Assembly: GCA_035762545.1 (NCBI GenBank)
Contig: DASTOM010000041.1
Span: 1-64,000 of the forward strand
Origin: JANQRA01 sp035762545
Lineage (GTDB): Bacteria > Actinomycetota > Acidimicrobiia > Spongiisociales > ZC4RG35
DNA length: 64,000 nucleotides
Direction of reading: 5' to 3'
Shown here: piece after piece, positions 34,462-44,051 of the stretch
How positions within the stretch are numbered: the stretch's first letter is position 1
Layout of the letters: every line of letters begins with the position of its first letter
Translations under genes and position numbers: made by a program
The notes under the pieces: generated by a model
Seen by the model: only the letters and a program-made list of their open reading frames with translations
Told to the model about the DNA's origin: nothing
Databases searched by the model: none

Positions 34462-34530
34462 AGGTGGCGACCGCGCAGCTGTTCATCTGAAAGCGACCCA
34501 ACCCACCTCCCGGCCGAGAGGTGGGTTTTT
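34461..34530 (+). terminator. trp attenuator: antiterminator segment and rho-independent terminator
   Basis: The terminator is AACCCACCTC (34500-34509), an 8-nt loop, GAGGTGGGTT (34518-34527), with a T run to 34530; it is one of the few hairpins in the window with a U-tract. GAGGTGG also occurs at 34461-34467 immediately after the leader peptide, and can pair with the same CCACCTC (34503-34509) to form the competing antiterminator. Confidence 0.85.
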
Positions 34531-34574
34531 CGATTCTGGAGACCCTTGCCGAGCCGGGCATGAGAGGAAACGAA

Positions 34575-35938
34575 ATGGAATCGATATTCGACATACCGGC
34601 CGACCTGCACACTCCGGTCTCGGCCTATCTCCGTCTCGCCGGATTCCAGCCCCGTTATCTGTTGGAGAGTGTCGAGGGCGGCCACACCGGACGGTATTCC
34701 TTCATCGGGTTCGGCAACGCCCGTCGCTTCACGATCGAGACCGACGGCGTGCATGAGAACGGCGACCTGCTCGATCCCGATCTCCTGACCGGGCTCCGCA
34801 AGGCGCTCGAGGGCGCACCGGTGTGCCAGCCCTTCGATCCCGGTTCAGAGCCGTTCGGCGGGGGTCTGGTGGGGGTCGCCGCCTTCGATCTGGTGCGCAG
34901 GCTCTATCGGCTTCCTCCGGCGCCACATCCCTCATCGGTTCCAGACGGGGTCTACATCGCCACCGACGCCATCCTCGTCTTCGACCACCTGACCCGTCGG
35001 ATGGCCCTCCTCCATTCCGGCTCCGAGACCGAACGGCAATCACTGCGTGGTGAGATCGCTGCTGCGCTGCGAGGGCCGCTCGACCGAACTCACGGGCCGG
35101 CCGGTCACGGCCCGGCCACTCCGAGCATGACCAAGTTCGAGTTCATGGACGGGGTGGAGGCTGTGAAACGCCACATCACCGCCGGTGACGTCTATCAACT
35201 GGTCCTGTCGATTCGATTCACCGGGGAGACGGAGGTCGACCCGTTCGCGGCGTATCGAGGACTGCGGCTCCTCAACCCATCGCCATACATGTACTTCATC
35301 GACACCGGGGACCGCCAGATCGTCGGGTCCAGCCCGGAAGCGCTGGCCCGGCTCAACGGGGGCCGCGCCGAACTCCGCCCCATCGCCGGGACGAGACCCA
35401 GGGGACGTGACGACGAGGAGGACGGGCGTTTGGAGCGAGAGTTGCTCGGCGATCCCAAGGAGGCCGCCGAGCACGTGATGCTGGTCGACCTCGCAAGAAA
35501 CGACCTGGGACGAACCGCCACGGCCGGTTCGGTGACCGTCGATCCCTACCGGATCATCGAGCGCTACAGCCATGTGATGCACATGGTGAGTGGCGTGACG
35601 GCCGACCTACGCCCCGGTCTCGATGCTTTCGACCTGTTCGCCGCCTCGTTCCCCGCCGGCACCGTCTCCGGGGCACCCAAACTGAGGGCCATCGAGATCA
35701 TCGACGAGTTGGAGCCGGTCTCCCGGGGTCTGTATTCGGGATCGATCGGGTACTTCGGGCACGGCGGGTCGATGGACCAGGCGATCACGATCAGGACGCT
35801 CGTTTTCGACGACGGGTCGTACAGCTATCAAGCAGGCGCCGGGATCGTGGCGGACAGCGACCCGGCTGCAGAGCACAACGAGGTCATCTCGAAAGGGGCC
35901 GCTCTCGAGTCGGCCCTGGATCTCGCCAAGGAGGGACT

Positions 35939-35942
<4 letters not shown>
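34575..35942 (+). CDS. trpE: Anthranilate synthase component I
   Basis: TrpE (455 aa) converts chorismate to anthranilate with ammonia from TrpG. The feedback-site element LLES (YLLESVEGG, ~33) and chorismate-binding motifs GDVYQLVLS, IAGTRPRGRDDEED, ELLGDPKEAAEHVMLVDLARNDLGR, and FPAGTVSGAPK are all present. ATG 34575 follows AGAGGA at 7 nt; an upstream ATG (34560) is less likely. First gene of the operon; overlaps trpG by ATGA. Confidence 0.97.
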
Positions 35943-36543
<601 letters not shown>

Positions 36544-36547
<4 letters not shown>

Positions 36548-37551
36548 AGGATCTCGTCGTCAGGCTGCTCGATGGCGAAACGCTCAGCGAAGCCGAGGCC
36601 GGTCGGTTGGTGGACGGGTTGACAGCCGAGGATCTCGATCCCGCATTGGCCGCAGCAGCCCTGACCGCGATGCGGGTCCGGGGTGAGACGGCGGAGGAGT
36701 TGCGTGCTTTCGCCCTAGGACTCCAGGCGAAGGCAACCCGCCCTCCGATCTCCGATGTGGCCACGGCGGTCGACATCGTCGGCACCGGGGGCGACTCCTC
36801 CGGGAGTCTCAATCTCTCCACAGGAGCGGCGCTCCTCGCCGCCGCCGCCGGTGTGAAGGTGATCAAACACGGCAACCGATCCGTCTCATCGCACAGTGGC
36901 AGCTTCGACGTCCTGGCGGCATTGGGGTTGGACGTTCCGTGGGACCCGGAGCGGGCGGCGGCGATGTTCGACAGGACCGGATTCACCTACCTGTTCGCTC
37001 CGGCCTTTCATCCTTCCATGAAGTCGGTGGGGCCGGTGCGTCAGACCCTGGGCAGCCGCACGATCTTCAACTTGGTGGGTCCATTGGCCAACCCGGCCCG
37101 GACTCCGCGCCTGGTCGTGGGGGCATTCAGTCCCGAGTTCGCGGCGATGATGGCCGAGACGCTGTCAGGTATGGCGATCGAGCGGGCTTTCGTCGTTCAC
37201 GGCGAGCCCGGCTGGGATGAGCCGACCCCCATCGGTCCCTACCTCATGTTCGACGTGTCGCCAGGTGTCGTCACCGAGACCACCGAGGACCCTGCCGACT
37301 TCGGTTTCCCGAGATGTCTGCCCGAGGACCTCGTCGGTGGAGACCCGGACTCCAACGCCCGTGCCATCGAGGCGGTTTTCAAGGGCGAGCGCGGCCCGCA
37401 TCGCGACGCCCTCATCCTCGGGGCATCGCTGGCGATGCGACTCGCCGGGGCTGCTCCCGAGCAGGCAGTGAAGGCGGCCGGAGCGACCATCGACGATGGG
37501 CGTGCCGAGTCCCTACTCGCTGCTCTGTCGACTGAAAGCGCGGATGTCTGA
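36544..37551 (+). CDS. trpD: Anthranilate phosphoribosyltransferase
   Basis: TrpD (335 aa) joins anthranilate to PRPP. The PRPP/Mg loop DIVGTGGDSSGSLNLSTGAALLAAAAGVKVIKHGNRSVSSHSGS is present (cited as motif DIVGTGGD at ~79 and KHGNRS at ~109), followed by FAPAFHPSMKSVGPVRQTLGSRTIFNLVGPL. Start ATG 36544 in an ATGA overlap with trpG; 3' end overlaps trpC by 8 nt. Confidence 0.96.
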
Positions 37552-38359
37552 CTTCCTGACCGAGATGTCCGAGGCCAGTCTCGCCCGGGCCCATGACACC
37601 CGGCAGCGGGCGGGAAGAGCGGGGCTGGCGTCGCAGATGGACTCCGCACCGCCGCCCATCCCGCTCCGGCTCTCCGATCAGGGCTTCGACGTGATCGCCG
37701 AGGCGAAGCTGGCCAGCCCATCGGAAGGGCGCCTCACCGATGGGGACGCCGATCGAGTGGTGGAACTGGCCGGCGAGTACCAGGCCGGAGGTGCCGCAGC
37801 GATCTCGGTTCTGACCGAGGAGATCGCTTTCGCGGGTCACCTGAGTCATCTGGAGGCGGCGGCCGCCGCGGTGGAAGTCCCGGTCATGAGGAAGGACTTC
37901 CTGGTCGATCCGATCCAGGTCAGCGAGGCGCGAGCGGTGGGTGCATCGGGTGTTCTTCTGATCGCCCGGATCCTGCCCGGAGCCCTTCTCCAGGAGATGA
38001 CCGACCTCGCGCTCAGCCTGGGCATGTTCGTCCTGGTCGAGGTTTTCGACCGGTCAGACCTCGAGACGGCGGTGCCGGTCTTCGACCGCGAGCTGCTCGT
38101 TGGGGTGAACTGTCGTGATCTCGCCAGCCTCGACGTGGATCGTTCCCGGTTCGCGTCCCTGGCTCCTCATCTGCCCGACCATCTCCCGGCGGTCGCCGAG
38201 AGCGGAGTGACCGAACCCGAGCATGCAGCGGAAGTCGTCGACGCCGGGTACTCGCTCGCCCTGGTCGGTTCGACCTTGGCCCGGAGCCACCGCCCGGGAC
38301 AGCGGTTGGCCGAGATCCTCGGAGTCGGTCGTCTCGCTTGGGAGGTGGCGACGTCGTGA
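37544..38359 (+). CDS. trpC: Indole-3-glycerol-phosphate synthase
   Basis: TrpC (271 aa) closes the ring of CdRP to indole-3-glycerol phosphate. TIM-barrel motifs: VIAEAKLASPSEGRL (usual VIAEIKRASPS, with Leu in place of Arg), AAAISVLTEEIAFAGHL, VPVMRKDFLVDPIQVSEARAVGASGVLLIARIL and LLVGVNCRDLASLDVD (usual NNRDL). The NC for NN and KL for KR changes are slightly unusual but the catalytic Lys and Glu remain. ATG 37544 lies inside the trpD end. Confidence 0.92.
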   Translation: MSDFLTEMSEASLARAHDTRQRAGRAGLASQMDSAPPPIPLRLSDQGFDVIAEAKLASPSEGRLTDGDADRVVELAGEYQAGGAAAISVLTEEIAFAGHLSHLEAAAAAVEVPVMRKDFLVDPIQVSEARAVGASGVLLIARILPGALLQEMTDLALSLGMFVLVEVFDRSDLETAVPVFDRELLVGVNCRDLASLDVDRSRFASLAPHLPDHLPAVAESGVTEPEHAAEVVDAGYSLALVGSTLARSHRPGQRLAEILGVGRLAWEVATS

Positions 38360-38949
38360 GCTTGTTCGTGAAGATCTGTGGGATGACCGACGAACAGGCG
38401 GTCGAGTCTGCTGTCGACGCAGGCGTCGATGCGGTTGGCTTCGTGTTCTCGCCGTCAGTCCGGTTGCTGTCTATCTCGCGTGCTGTCGAACTCGCAGGGT
38501 TGGTTCCTTCCGGCGTCTTGAAGGTTGCCGTGTTCCGGCGACCGACGGCCGAGGAGCTGCGGCGGGTCGTGGAAGGGTTCGTCCCCGATGTGGTGCAGGC
38601 GGACCACGACACCATCGCCGGTTTCGATGACATCGAGACGCTCCCTGTCTTTCGCCAGGGGACGTCAGCAGATCCTGACGCCCCGCGGTTCCTGTTCGAG
38701 GGCCCGCACAGTGGATCCGGTCAGGAGATCGATCTCGACTCGGCGGCGCGCAGTGCCCGGCTGGGTGAGATGGTTCTGGCAGGAGGTCTGAGACCGGACA
38801 ATGTCGGGCGAGCCATCGACGTGGTCCGACCATTCGGAGTCGACGTGAGCAGTGGTGTGGAGTCGGAGCCGGGAGTGAAGGACCCGGCGTTGATCCGTTC
38901 GTTTGTGGCCGCCGTCAGGTCGGCTGAGGAGAGATTGGTGAGAGCATGA
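38356..38949 (+). CDS. trpF: Phosphoribosylanthranilate isomerase
   Basis: TrpF (197 aa) performs the Amadori rearrangement of PRA. The catalytic Cys is in KICGMTDEQAV (~8), VGFVFSPSVRLLS is the usual GFVF.P.S.R segment, and the phosphate/Asp region reads LAGGLRPDNV and GVDVSSGVESEPGVKD. The normally conserved VQLHG is VQADHD. Start GTG 38356 overlaps the trpC stop (GTGA). Divergent but complete. Confidence 0.9.
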   Translation: MSLFVKICGMTDEQAVESAVDAGVDAVGFVFSPSVRLLSISRAVELAGLVPSGVLKVAVFRRPTAEELRRVVEGFVPDVVQADHDTIAGFDDIETLPVFRQGTSADPDAPRFLFEGPHSGSGQEIDLDSAARSARLGEMVLAGGLRPDNVGRAIDVVRPFGVDVSSGVESEPGVKDPALIRSFVAAVRSAEERLVRA

Positions 38950-40133
38950 CAACCGGTACGCAGAATCGAGCGGTGACGAGCGATGGTCGCTACGGCGACT
39001 ACGGCGGGCGGTTCGTCCCCGAGACCCTCATGACCGCGCTCAAGGATCTGGAACGCATGTCGAGAGAGTTGCTCGCCGACGCCGGATTCCGGGCTGAGCT
39101 AGATGTCGAGCAGCAGACCTTCGTTGGCCGCCCCACCCCATTGAGCGCGGCCCCACGTCTCGGAGCCGCTTGGGGAGCGCAGGTGTTCCTGAAGCGTGAG
39201 GATCTGTGCCACACCGGCGCCCACAAGATCAACAACGCCATCGGCCAGGCACTCGTCGCCCGTCGCCTCGGTGTCGACCGGATCGTGGCGGAGACAGGTG
39301 CTGGTCAGCATGGGGTCGCGACGGCCGCTGCGGCCGCACGTGTCGGTCTCCCTTGCACCGTCTACATGGGTGCTGTCGACGTGGCCCGGCAGCGGACCAA
39401 CGTCGAGCGCATGCTTCTGCTCGGAGCCGAGGTCATCCCGGTGGAGAAGGGGGACAGGACCCTCCGATCGGCGATCGACGAGGCGATGCGGGACTGGGTC
39501 TCCGATCCGGACGGGACCTACTACCTGCTCGGGTCTGTGGTGGGTCCCCATCCCTATCCGACTCTGGTCGCCGAGCTCCAGTCGGTCATCGGGCGGGAAG
39601 CCCGAGAGCAGTTGGTCGAGACCATCGGCGGTCTGCCCGATGTGGTGGTGGCCTGTGTCGGCGGAGGATCGAATGCCATGGGAATGTTCCGGGGGTTCGT
39701 CGACGACGACGAAGTACGTCTGCTCGGAGTGGAAGCGGGAGGGGACGGGCACGCCCATAGCGCAACCCTGGCGACCGGCACCGTCGGTGTCCTGCACGGA
39801 GCGATGACGCCCCTCCTCCAGGACGAGCACGGGCAGGTACTCGAGACTCATTCGATTGCACCGGGACTCGACTACCCGGGAGTGGGCCCCGAGCACGCGA
39901 TGCTGCGCGACTCGGGTCGTGCCGAGTATGTCTCGGTGAAGGACGACGAGGCGCTCGACGCGCTCGAGGAGTGCTCGCGGGCCGAAGGAATCATCCCTGC
40001 GCTCGAGTCATCGCATGCCCTCGCCGGAGCGAGACGCTGGGCGGAAACCCATCCCGGCGCGGTGATCGCCGTGTGTGTCTCCGGACGCGGTGACAAGGAC
40101 CTGGACATCATCAAGGAGGCTCGAGGTGAGTGA
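38946..40133 (+). CDS. trpB: Tryptophan synthase beta chain
   Basis: TrpB (395 aa) condenses indole and serine using PLP bound to Lys in the HTGAHKINNAIGQALVA motif (~95). Other signatures: GRFVPETLM, ETGAGQHGVATA, the phosphate-binding CVGGGSNAMGMF and LDYPGVGPEHA. It overlaps trpF by ATGA and trpA by 8 nt. Confidence 0.97.
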   Translation: MTTGTQNRAVTSDGRYGDYGGRFVPETLMTALKDLERMSRELLADAGFRAELDVEQQTFVGRPTPLSAAPRLGAAWGAQVFLKREDLCHTGAHKINNAIGQALVARRLGVDRIVAETGAGQHGVATAAAAARVGLPCTVYMGAVDVARQRTNVERMLLLGAEVIPVEKGDRTLRSAIDEAMRDWVSDPDGTYYLLGSVVGPHPYPTLVAELQSVIGREAREQLVETIGGLPDVVVACVGGGSNAMGMFRGFVDDDEVRLLGVEAGGDGHAHSATLATGTVGVLHGAMTPLLQDEHGQVLETHSIAPGLDYPGVGPEHAMLRDSGRAEYVSVKDDEALDALEECSRAEGIIPALESSHALAGARRWAETHPGAVIAVCVSGRGDKDLDIIKEARGE

Positions 40134-40896
40134 TTCGATCAGCCGGGTGACCAGGGCGATCCTCGACGCCGACGGTCAGGCAATCGCCGGCTACGTCACC
40201 GCCGGGTTCCCCGATCTCGAACGGTTCCCCGCCATCCTCGAGTCGGTCGCATCCAGGGCCGACGTCGTCGAAATCGGTGTTCCGTTCTCGGACCCGATGG
40301 CCGATGGCTTGACGATCCAGCAGGCGAGTCATGTCGCACTCGAGGCCGGGGTCACGCTGGAGTGGATCTTCCAGACAGTGTCCGACATCGAACTCGAGGC
40401 GCCGCACGTCCTGATGGGGTACTACAACCCGTTTCTCGCCTTCGGATTGGAACGGCTCGCCGAGCGAATGGCGGAGGTGGGCACCTCGGGGCTGATAGTC
40501 CCCGATCTGCCGCTGGAGGAGAGCGCCCCGCTGGTCGCGCACCTGGAGGAGCGAGGGTTGGGACTGATTCAGCTGGTGGCGCCGACGACCCCGCCCGATC
40601 GTCTCGAGCTCCTCGCCGACGCCAGTCGCGGGTTCGTCTACGCGGTCACGACCAAGGGGACGACCGGGAGCGCCATCAGTTTCGACGAGGGGGTGCTGGC
40701 CTACCTGGATAGAGTCAAGAAGGTGTCGAAGCTCCCCGTACTCGCCGGTTTTGGAGTTCGCGAGCGCTCCCAACTCGCCCAACTGGCAGGGCACGTCGAT
40801 GGTGTCGCTGTGGGTACGGCCTTGATCGACACGATCGAGCGTGGGGATGATCCGGCGGTCTTCATCGACTCCCTTCGACCCGTGGAGGCGAGATGA
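40126..40896 (+). CDS. trpA: Tryptophan synthase alpha chain
   Basis: TrpA (256 aa) cleaves indole-3-glycerol phosphate. Catalytic Glu is in DVVEIGVPFSDPMADGLTIQ and Asp in SGLIVPDLPLEES; the flexible loop is YAVTTKGTTGS (usual YLLSRAGVTG), so the loop is divergent. Start GTG 40126 lies within the trpB end; the stop overlaps the DAHP synthase start (ATGA). Confidence 0.96.
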   Translation: MSDSISRVTRAILDADGQAIAGYVTAGFPDLERFPAILESVASRADVVEIGVPFSDPMADGLTIQQASHVALEAGVTLEWIFQTVSDIELEAPHVLMGYYNPFLAFGLERLAERMAEVGTSGLIVPDLPLEESAPLVAHLEERGLGLIQLVAPTTPPDRLELLADASRGFVYAVTTKGTTGSAISFDEGVLAYLDRVKKVSKLPVLAGFGVRERSQLAQLAGHVDGVAVGTALIDTIERGDDPAVFIDSLRPVEAR

Positions 40897-41909
40897 TCGT
40901 CGTACTCGAGCCGTCCGTCTCGTTGAGGGACAAAGCCGCCATCGTCCGATTCATCGAGCAGCACGGTGGCAGGCTGCTCGTGAGCGAACTGGGAGAGGCG
41001 ACTCACATCGGTCTGATCGACGACGCCGCCCAACGTCTCGCCGACCAGATTCGGGAGATGCCCGGTGTGGACACGATAAAGGCGGAGGCACCGCCGTATC
41101 CACAGGTTTCGCGTCAGTACCGGGAGTCCGACACGGTCGTGGACGTCCGCGATGTGGCTGTCGGAGGGTCTGAGGTCGTCATCATCGCAGGGCCATGTGC
41201 TGTGGAGTCCGGTGAGCAGCTGGCCATGGTCGCCGAAGGGGTGGCTGCCGCCGGAGCTCGCATCCTGCGAGGCGGCGCCTTCAAGCCGAGAACCTCGCCA
41301 TACAGCTTCCAAGGGTTGGGGGAGGAAGGCCTCCTCCTCCTCGCAACGGCCCGCGAGCGTTCAGGGCTGCCCGTCGTCACCGAGGTGGTTGCTCCCGAGG
41401 ACGTTCAACTGGTGTCGACTCACGCAGACATGCTCCAGATCGGCGCCCGCAACATGCAGAACTTCCGTCTTCTCTCCGAGGCCGGCGCCCAGCCGAAGCC
41501 GGTCCTGCTCAAGAGGGGGATCTCCTCGTCGATCGAGGAGGTGTTGCTCGCCGCCGAGTACGTCGCCTCGGCGGGGAACACGAGAGTCATTCTCTGCGAG
41601 CGTGGGATCAGGACCTTCGAGACCGCGACGCGAAACACGTTCGACGTCTCGGCGGTGCCGGTCCTGAAACAGAAGACCCACCTCCCGGTGATCGTCGACC
41701 CCAGCCACGCCGCAGGGGATCGATCCCTCGTCCCGCCACTGGCTGCCGCAGGCGTCGCCGCCGGTGCCGACGGTGTGATCGTCGAGGTCCACAACGATCC
41801 GGACAACGCCTTGAGCGATGGGCCTCAGAGTCTGACGATCCCAGGCTTCACCACGATGATGTCCATGCTCAAAGGTGTCGCCGACGCGGTCGGCCGATCG
41901 ATCCGGTAG
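40893..41909 (+). CDS. aroF: 3-Deoxy-7-phosphoheptulonate (DAHP) synthase, type I-beta
   Basis: A 338-aa enzyme starting the shikimate pathway (PEP + erythrose-4-P). An N-terminal ~75-residue ferredoxin-like regulatory domain (MIVVLEPSVSLRDKAAIV) precedes the TIM barrel with AGPCAVESGEQ, LRGGAFKPRTSPYSFQG, QIGARNMQNF, LLKRG and VDPSHAAGDR, the last two holding metal and PEP ligands. As the final gene of the trp operon it is placed under tryptophan control. Confidence 0.95.
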   Translation: MIVVLEPSVSLRDKAAIVRFIEQHGGRLLVSELGEATHIGLIDDAAQRLADQIREMPGVDTIKAEAPPYPQVSRQYRESDTVVDVRDVAVGGSEVVIIAGPCAVESGEQLAMVAEGVAAAGARILRGGAFKPRTSPYSFQGLGEEGLLLLATARERSGLPVVTEVVAPEDVQLVSTHADMLQIGARNMQNFRLLSEAGAQPKPVLLKRGISSSIEEVLLAAEYVASAGNTRVILCERGIRTFETATRNTFDVSAVPVLKQKTHLPVIVDPSHAAGDRSLVPPLAAAGVAAGADGVIVEVHNDPDNALSDGPQSLTIPGFTTMMSMLKGVADAVGRSIR

Positions 41910-41917
41910 TCGCGTTC

Positions 41918-41932
41918 CCGGCGCGAAGCCGG
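41918..41932 (+). terminator. Short hairpin after aroF
   Basis: CCGGC-gcgaa-GCCGG, a 5-bp GC stem 9 nt past the aroF stop, followed by CGCTTTCG. A weak candidate terminator of the trp operon. Confidence 0.4.
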
Positions 41933-41959
41933 CGCTTTCGTCTGCTACAACCTGGGACG

Positions 41960-42721
41960 ATGCGTCTTTCTGACAGGAGAGTCGTGGTCACCGGAGCGTC
42001 CGGGATCGCCGCCGCAGCCGTCCGGAAGTTCGTGGCTGAGGGTGCCAGGACGTTCGTGGTCTCGATCGACGAGATCGAATGCCGTGAGCTGGTCGATTCC
42101 TCCGGTGCCACCGGATACGCCGCTGCCGATCTCACCGATGAATCTCAGGCCGAGGGGGCTTTCGCCATGGCGGCTGAGGCCCTGGGTGGAATCGATGGTT
42201 TGTTCGCCGTTGCCGGTGGGTCGGGCAGGAGGCTCGGTGATGGCCCACTGCACGACACCCCTCTCGCCGCCTGGACAGGGACGCTCGATCTCAACGGGAG
42301 CCCCATGTTCCTCGCCGCACGAGAATCCATCCGACGGATGCGCAACGGCGGAGGGTCGGTGGTTCTCGTCAGCTCGGTTCTCGCCCGGAGCCCGGTGCCA
42401 GGAATGTTCGCCACCCACTCCTACGCCGCAAGCAAGGGGGCGATCGACTCGATCACGCTGAGTCTCGCTTCCTTCTACGCAGCCGATGGAATCCGGGTGA
42501 ACGCCGTCGCTCCCGGTCTGGTGGCGACTCCCATGGCGGCGCGTGCCGCAAACGATCCCGACATAGTCGCCTATTCGAAGAGGAAGCAGCCACTTGCCGG
42601 AGGGCTGCTCGACCCTGAGGACATAGCCAATGCCGCGGTCTTCCTGCTCTCGGAGGAGAGCTCGCGCATCACCGGGCAGGTCCTTGCCGTCGACGGGGGA
42701 TGGAGCGTGACCGAGGCGTGA
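41960..42721 (+). CDS. Short-chain dehydrogenase/reductase
   Basis: A 253-aa classical SDR: VVVTGASGIAAAAV (the third Gly of TGxxxGxG replaced by Ala), catalytic Ser-Tyr-Lys in LVSSVLARS and HSYAASKGAI, and NAVAPGLVATPM. Likely oxidises a sugar, sugar acid or polyol. ATG 41960 has no SD and stands 8 nt behind TACAAC (41946-41951), the same -10-like hexamer as in front of trpL. GTGA overlap with the aldolase suggests a two-step sugar-acid route. Confidence 0.85.
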   Translation: MRLSDRRVVVTGASGIAAAAVRKFVAEGARTFVVSIDEIECRELVDSSGATGYAAADLTDESQAEGAFAMAAEALGGIDGLFAVAGGSGRRLGDGPLHDTPLAAWTGTLDLNGSPMFLAARESIRRMRNGGGSVVLVSSVLARSPVPGMFATHSYAASKGAIDSITLSLASFYAADGIRVNAVAPGLVATPMAARAANDPDIVAYSKRKQPLAGGLLDPEDIANAAVFLLSEESSRITGQVLAVDGGWSVTEA

Positions 42722-43317
42722 TCCTGCCATCGCCGATCCTCGACGAGAAGGTGATCCCGGTGGCGAGGGGACTCGACACAACGACGGCACCGCGTTTGGT
42801 GTCTGCCTTACGGGCTGGCGGCATCTCTTCGATCGAGATCACCGTGGAGGGTGGCCGGGGCTTCGAGGCGATCGAGTCGGTGGCCGATCAGGGCGCATTG
42901 ATAGGGGCGGGCACCGTCCTCACCATCGAACAGGCCCAGCGCGCCAGGGCCGCCGGAGCCGTCTTCATCGTGTCCCCCCATCTCGATCCCGGTCTGGTCC
43001 AGTGGGGCACCGCCGAGGGTGTGCCGGTCATCCCCGGAGCATTCACCCCGACCGAGGTGCACACCGCGTGGCGTCTCGGGCCACCGGCGGTGAAGGTCTT
43101 CCCGGCGAGCCTCGGCGGACCTGGATACATCCGGGCGCTGCTCGCACCATTTCCTGATCTCGCTCTCATCCCGACCGGTGGCGTGGATGCGACGAACATC
43201 GCCGATTTCATAGCCGCGGGGGCCAGAGCTGTCGGAGTCGGGGCATGGCTCACGGGTACCGACGACTCAGCTCTCGTGACCCAGAGAGCCAGGATGCTGC
43301 TCGACCAAGTTGTCTAG
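42718..43317 (+). CDS. KDPG/KHG-type 2-keto-3-deoxy aldolase
   Basis: A 199-aa class I aldolase: EKVIPVARG (usual ..V.PV.R), SIEITVEGG with the catalytic Glu, GAGTVLT, FIVSPHLDP, PGAFTPTE, and Schiff-base Lys in PAVKVFPASLGGPGYI. Cleaves 2-keto-3-deoxy-(6-phospho)gluconate or galactonate analogues to pyruvate and an aldehyde. Start GTG 42718 overlaps the SDR stop; the 3' end overlaps a palindromic operator. Confidence 0.9.
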   Translation: MILPSPILDEKVIPVARGLDTTTAPRLVSALRAGGISSIEITVEGGRGFEAIESVADQGALIGAGTVLTIEQAQRARAAGAVFIVSPHLDPGLVQWGTAEGVPVIPGAFTPTEVHTAWRLGPPAVKVFPASLGGPGYIRALLAPFPDLALIPTGGVDATNIADFIAAGARAVGVGAWLTGTDDSALVTQRARMLLDQVV

Positions 43318-43321
43318 ACAA
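43310..43321. promoter_or_regulatory. GntR-type operator TTGTCTAGACAA upstream of deoC
   Basis: A perfect 12-bp palindrome spanning the aldolase stop codon and lying 28 nt upstream of the deoC start. Its core GTCTAGAC matches the centre of DasR/NagR-type sites for HutC-subfamily GntR regulators. It fits TGTMTAKACA, shared with the sites at 45681 and 58663. Confidence 0.65.
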
Positions 43322-43349
43322 TTAACGACGCCGCGACCACACTGAGGCC

Positions 43350-44051
43350 ATGGAACCCATCTCACTCAGTGTCGAAGACGTCACATACGAACAGCTGGCG
43401 GGGACAATCGACCACTCCCTCTTGAAGCCGACCCTGACCGTCGACGATGTCGTCGCCGGGTGTCGTCTCGCCGCCGACTACGAAGTGGTGTCTGTGTGTG
43501 TGCGACCTGCCGACGTGGCCCTGGCCACCAAGGAGCTCCAGGGCACGAGTGTGGCGGTCGGCACCGTCGTCTCGTTCCCTCACGGAGACTCGACAACAGC
43601 GATCAAGGTGGCTGAGGCGGAGCAGGCGATGGCTGAGGGTGCCGTCGAACTCGACATGGTCCTCAACATCGGCTGGCTGCTCTCCGGTCGCTACCAGGAG
43701 GTCAAGGAGGACATCTCTTCAGTCGTGGCAGTGTCGGGCGATGCCCTGGTCAAGGTCATCTTCGAGAACGCGTACCTCACCGATGAACAGAAGGTGACTG
43801 CGTGTCAACTGACCGAGGCGGCCGGCGCCGATTATGTGAAGACCTCGACCGGCTATGCCCCGAGTGGAGCGACCATCGCCGACCTCCGCCTCATGCGGGA
43901 GAACGTAGGTCCTGGCGTGAAGGTGAAGGCGGCCCACGGTGTGAGGACTCTCGACGCCCTCCTCGCGGTGATCGAGGCGGGGGCCGACCGTTGCGGTGCC
44001 ACGGCGACAGCCACGATGCTCGACGACTACCGGGAACGGGTCAAGGCCTGA
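43350..44051 (+). CDS. deoC: Deoxyribose-phosphate aldolase family protein
   Basis: A 233-aa class I aldolase: TIDHSLLKPTLT, VSVCVRP, GTVVSFPHGDSTTAIKV, VELDMVLNIGWLLSG, KVIFENAYLT, Schiff-base Lys in YVKTSTGYAPSGAT and VKAAHGVRT (usual VKASGGIRT). DeoC cleaves deoxyribose-5-P to acetaldehyde and glyceraldehyde-3-P. Within this sugar island it may act on another 2-deoxy or related phosphosugar. It has its own operator; its end overlaps the convergent ROK kinase by 11 nt. Confidence 0.9.
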   Translation: MEPISLSVEDVTYEQLAGTIDHSLLKPTLTVDDVVAGCRLAADYEVVSVCVRPADVALATKELQGTSVAVGTVVSFPHGDSTTAIKVAEAEQAMAEGAVELDMVLNIGWLLSGRYQEVKEDISSVVAVSGDALVKVIFENAYLTDEQKVTACQLTEAAGADYVKTSTGYAPSGATIADLRLMRENVGPGVKVKAAHGVRTLDALLAVIEAGADRCGATATATMLDDYRERVKA

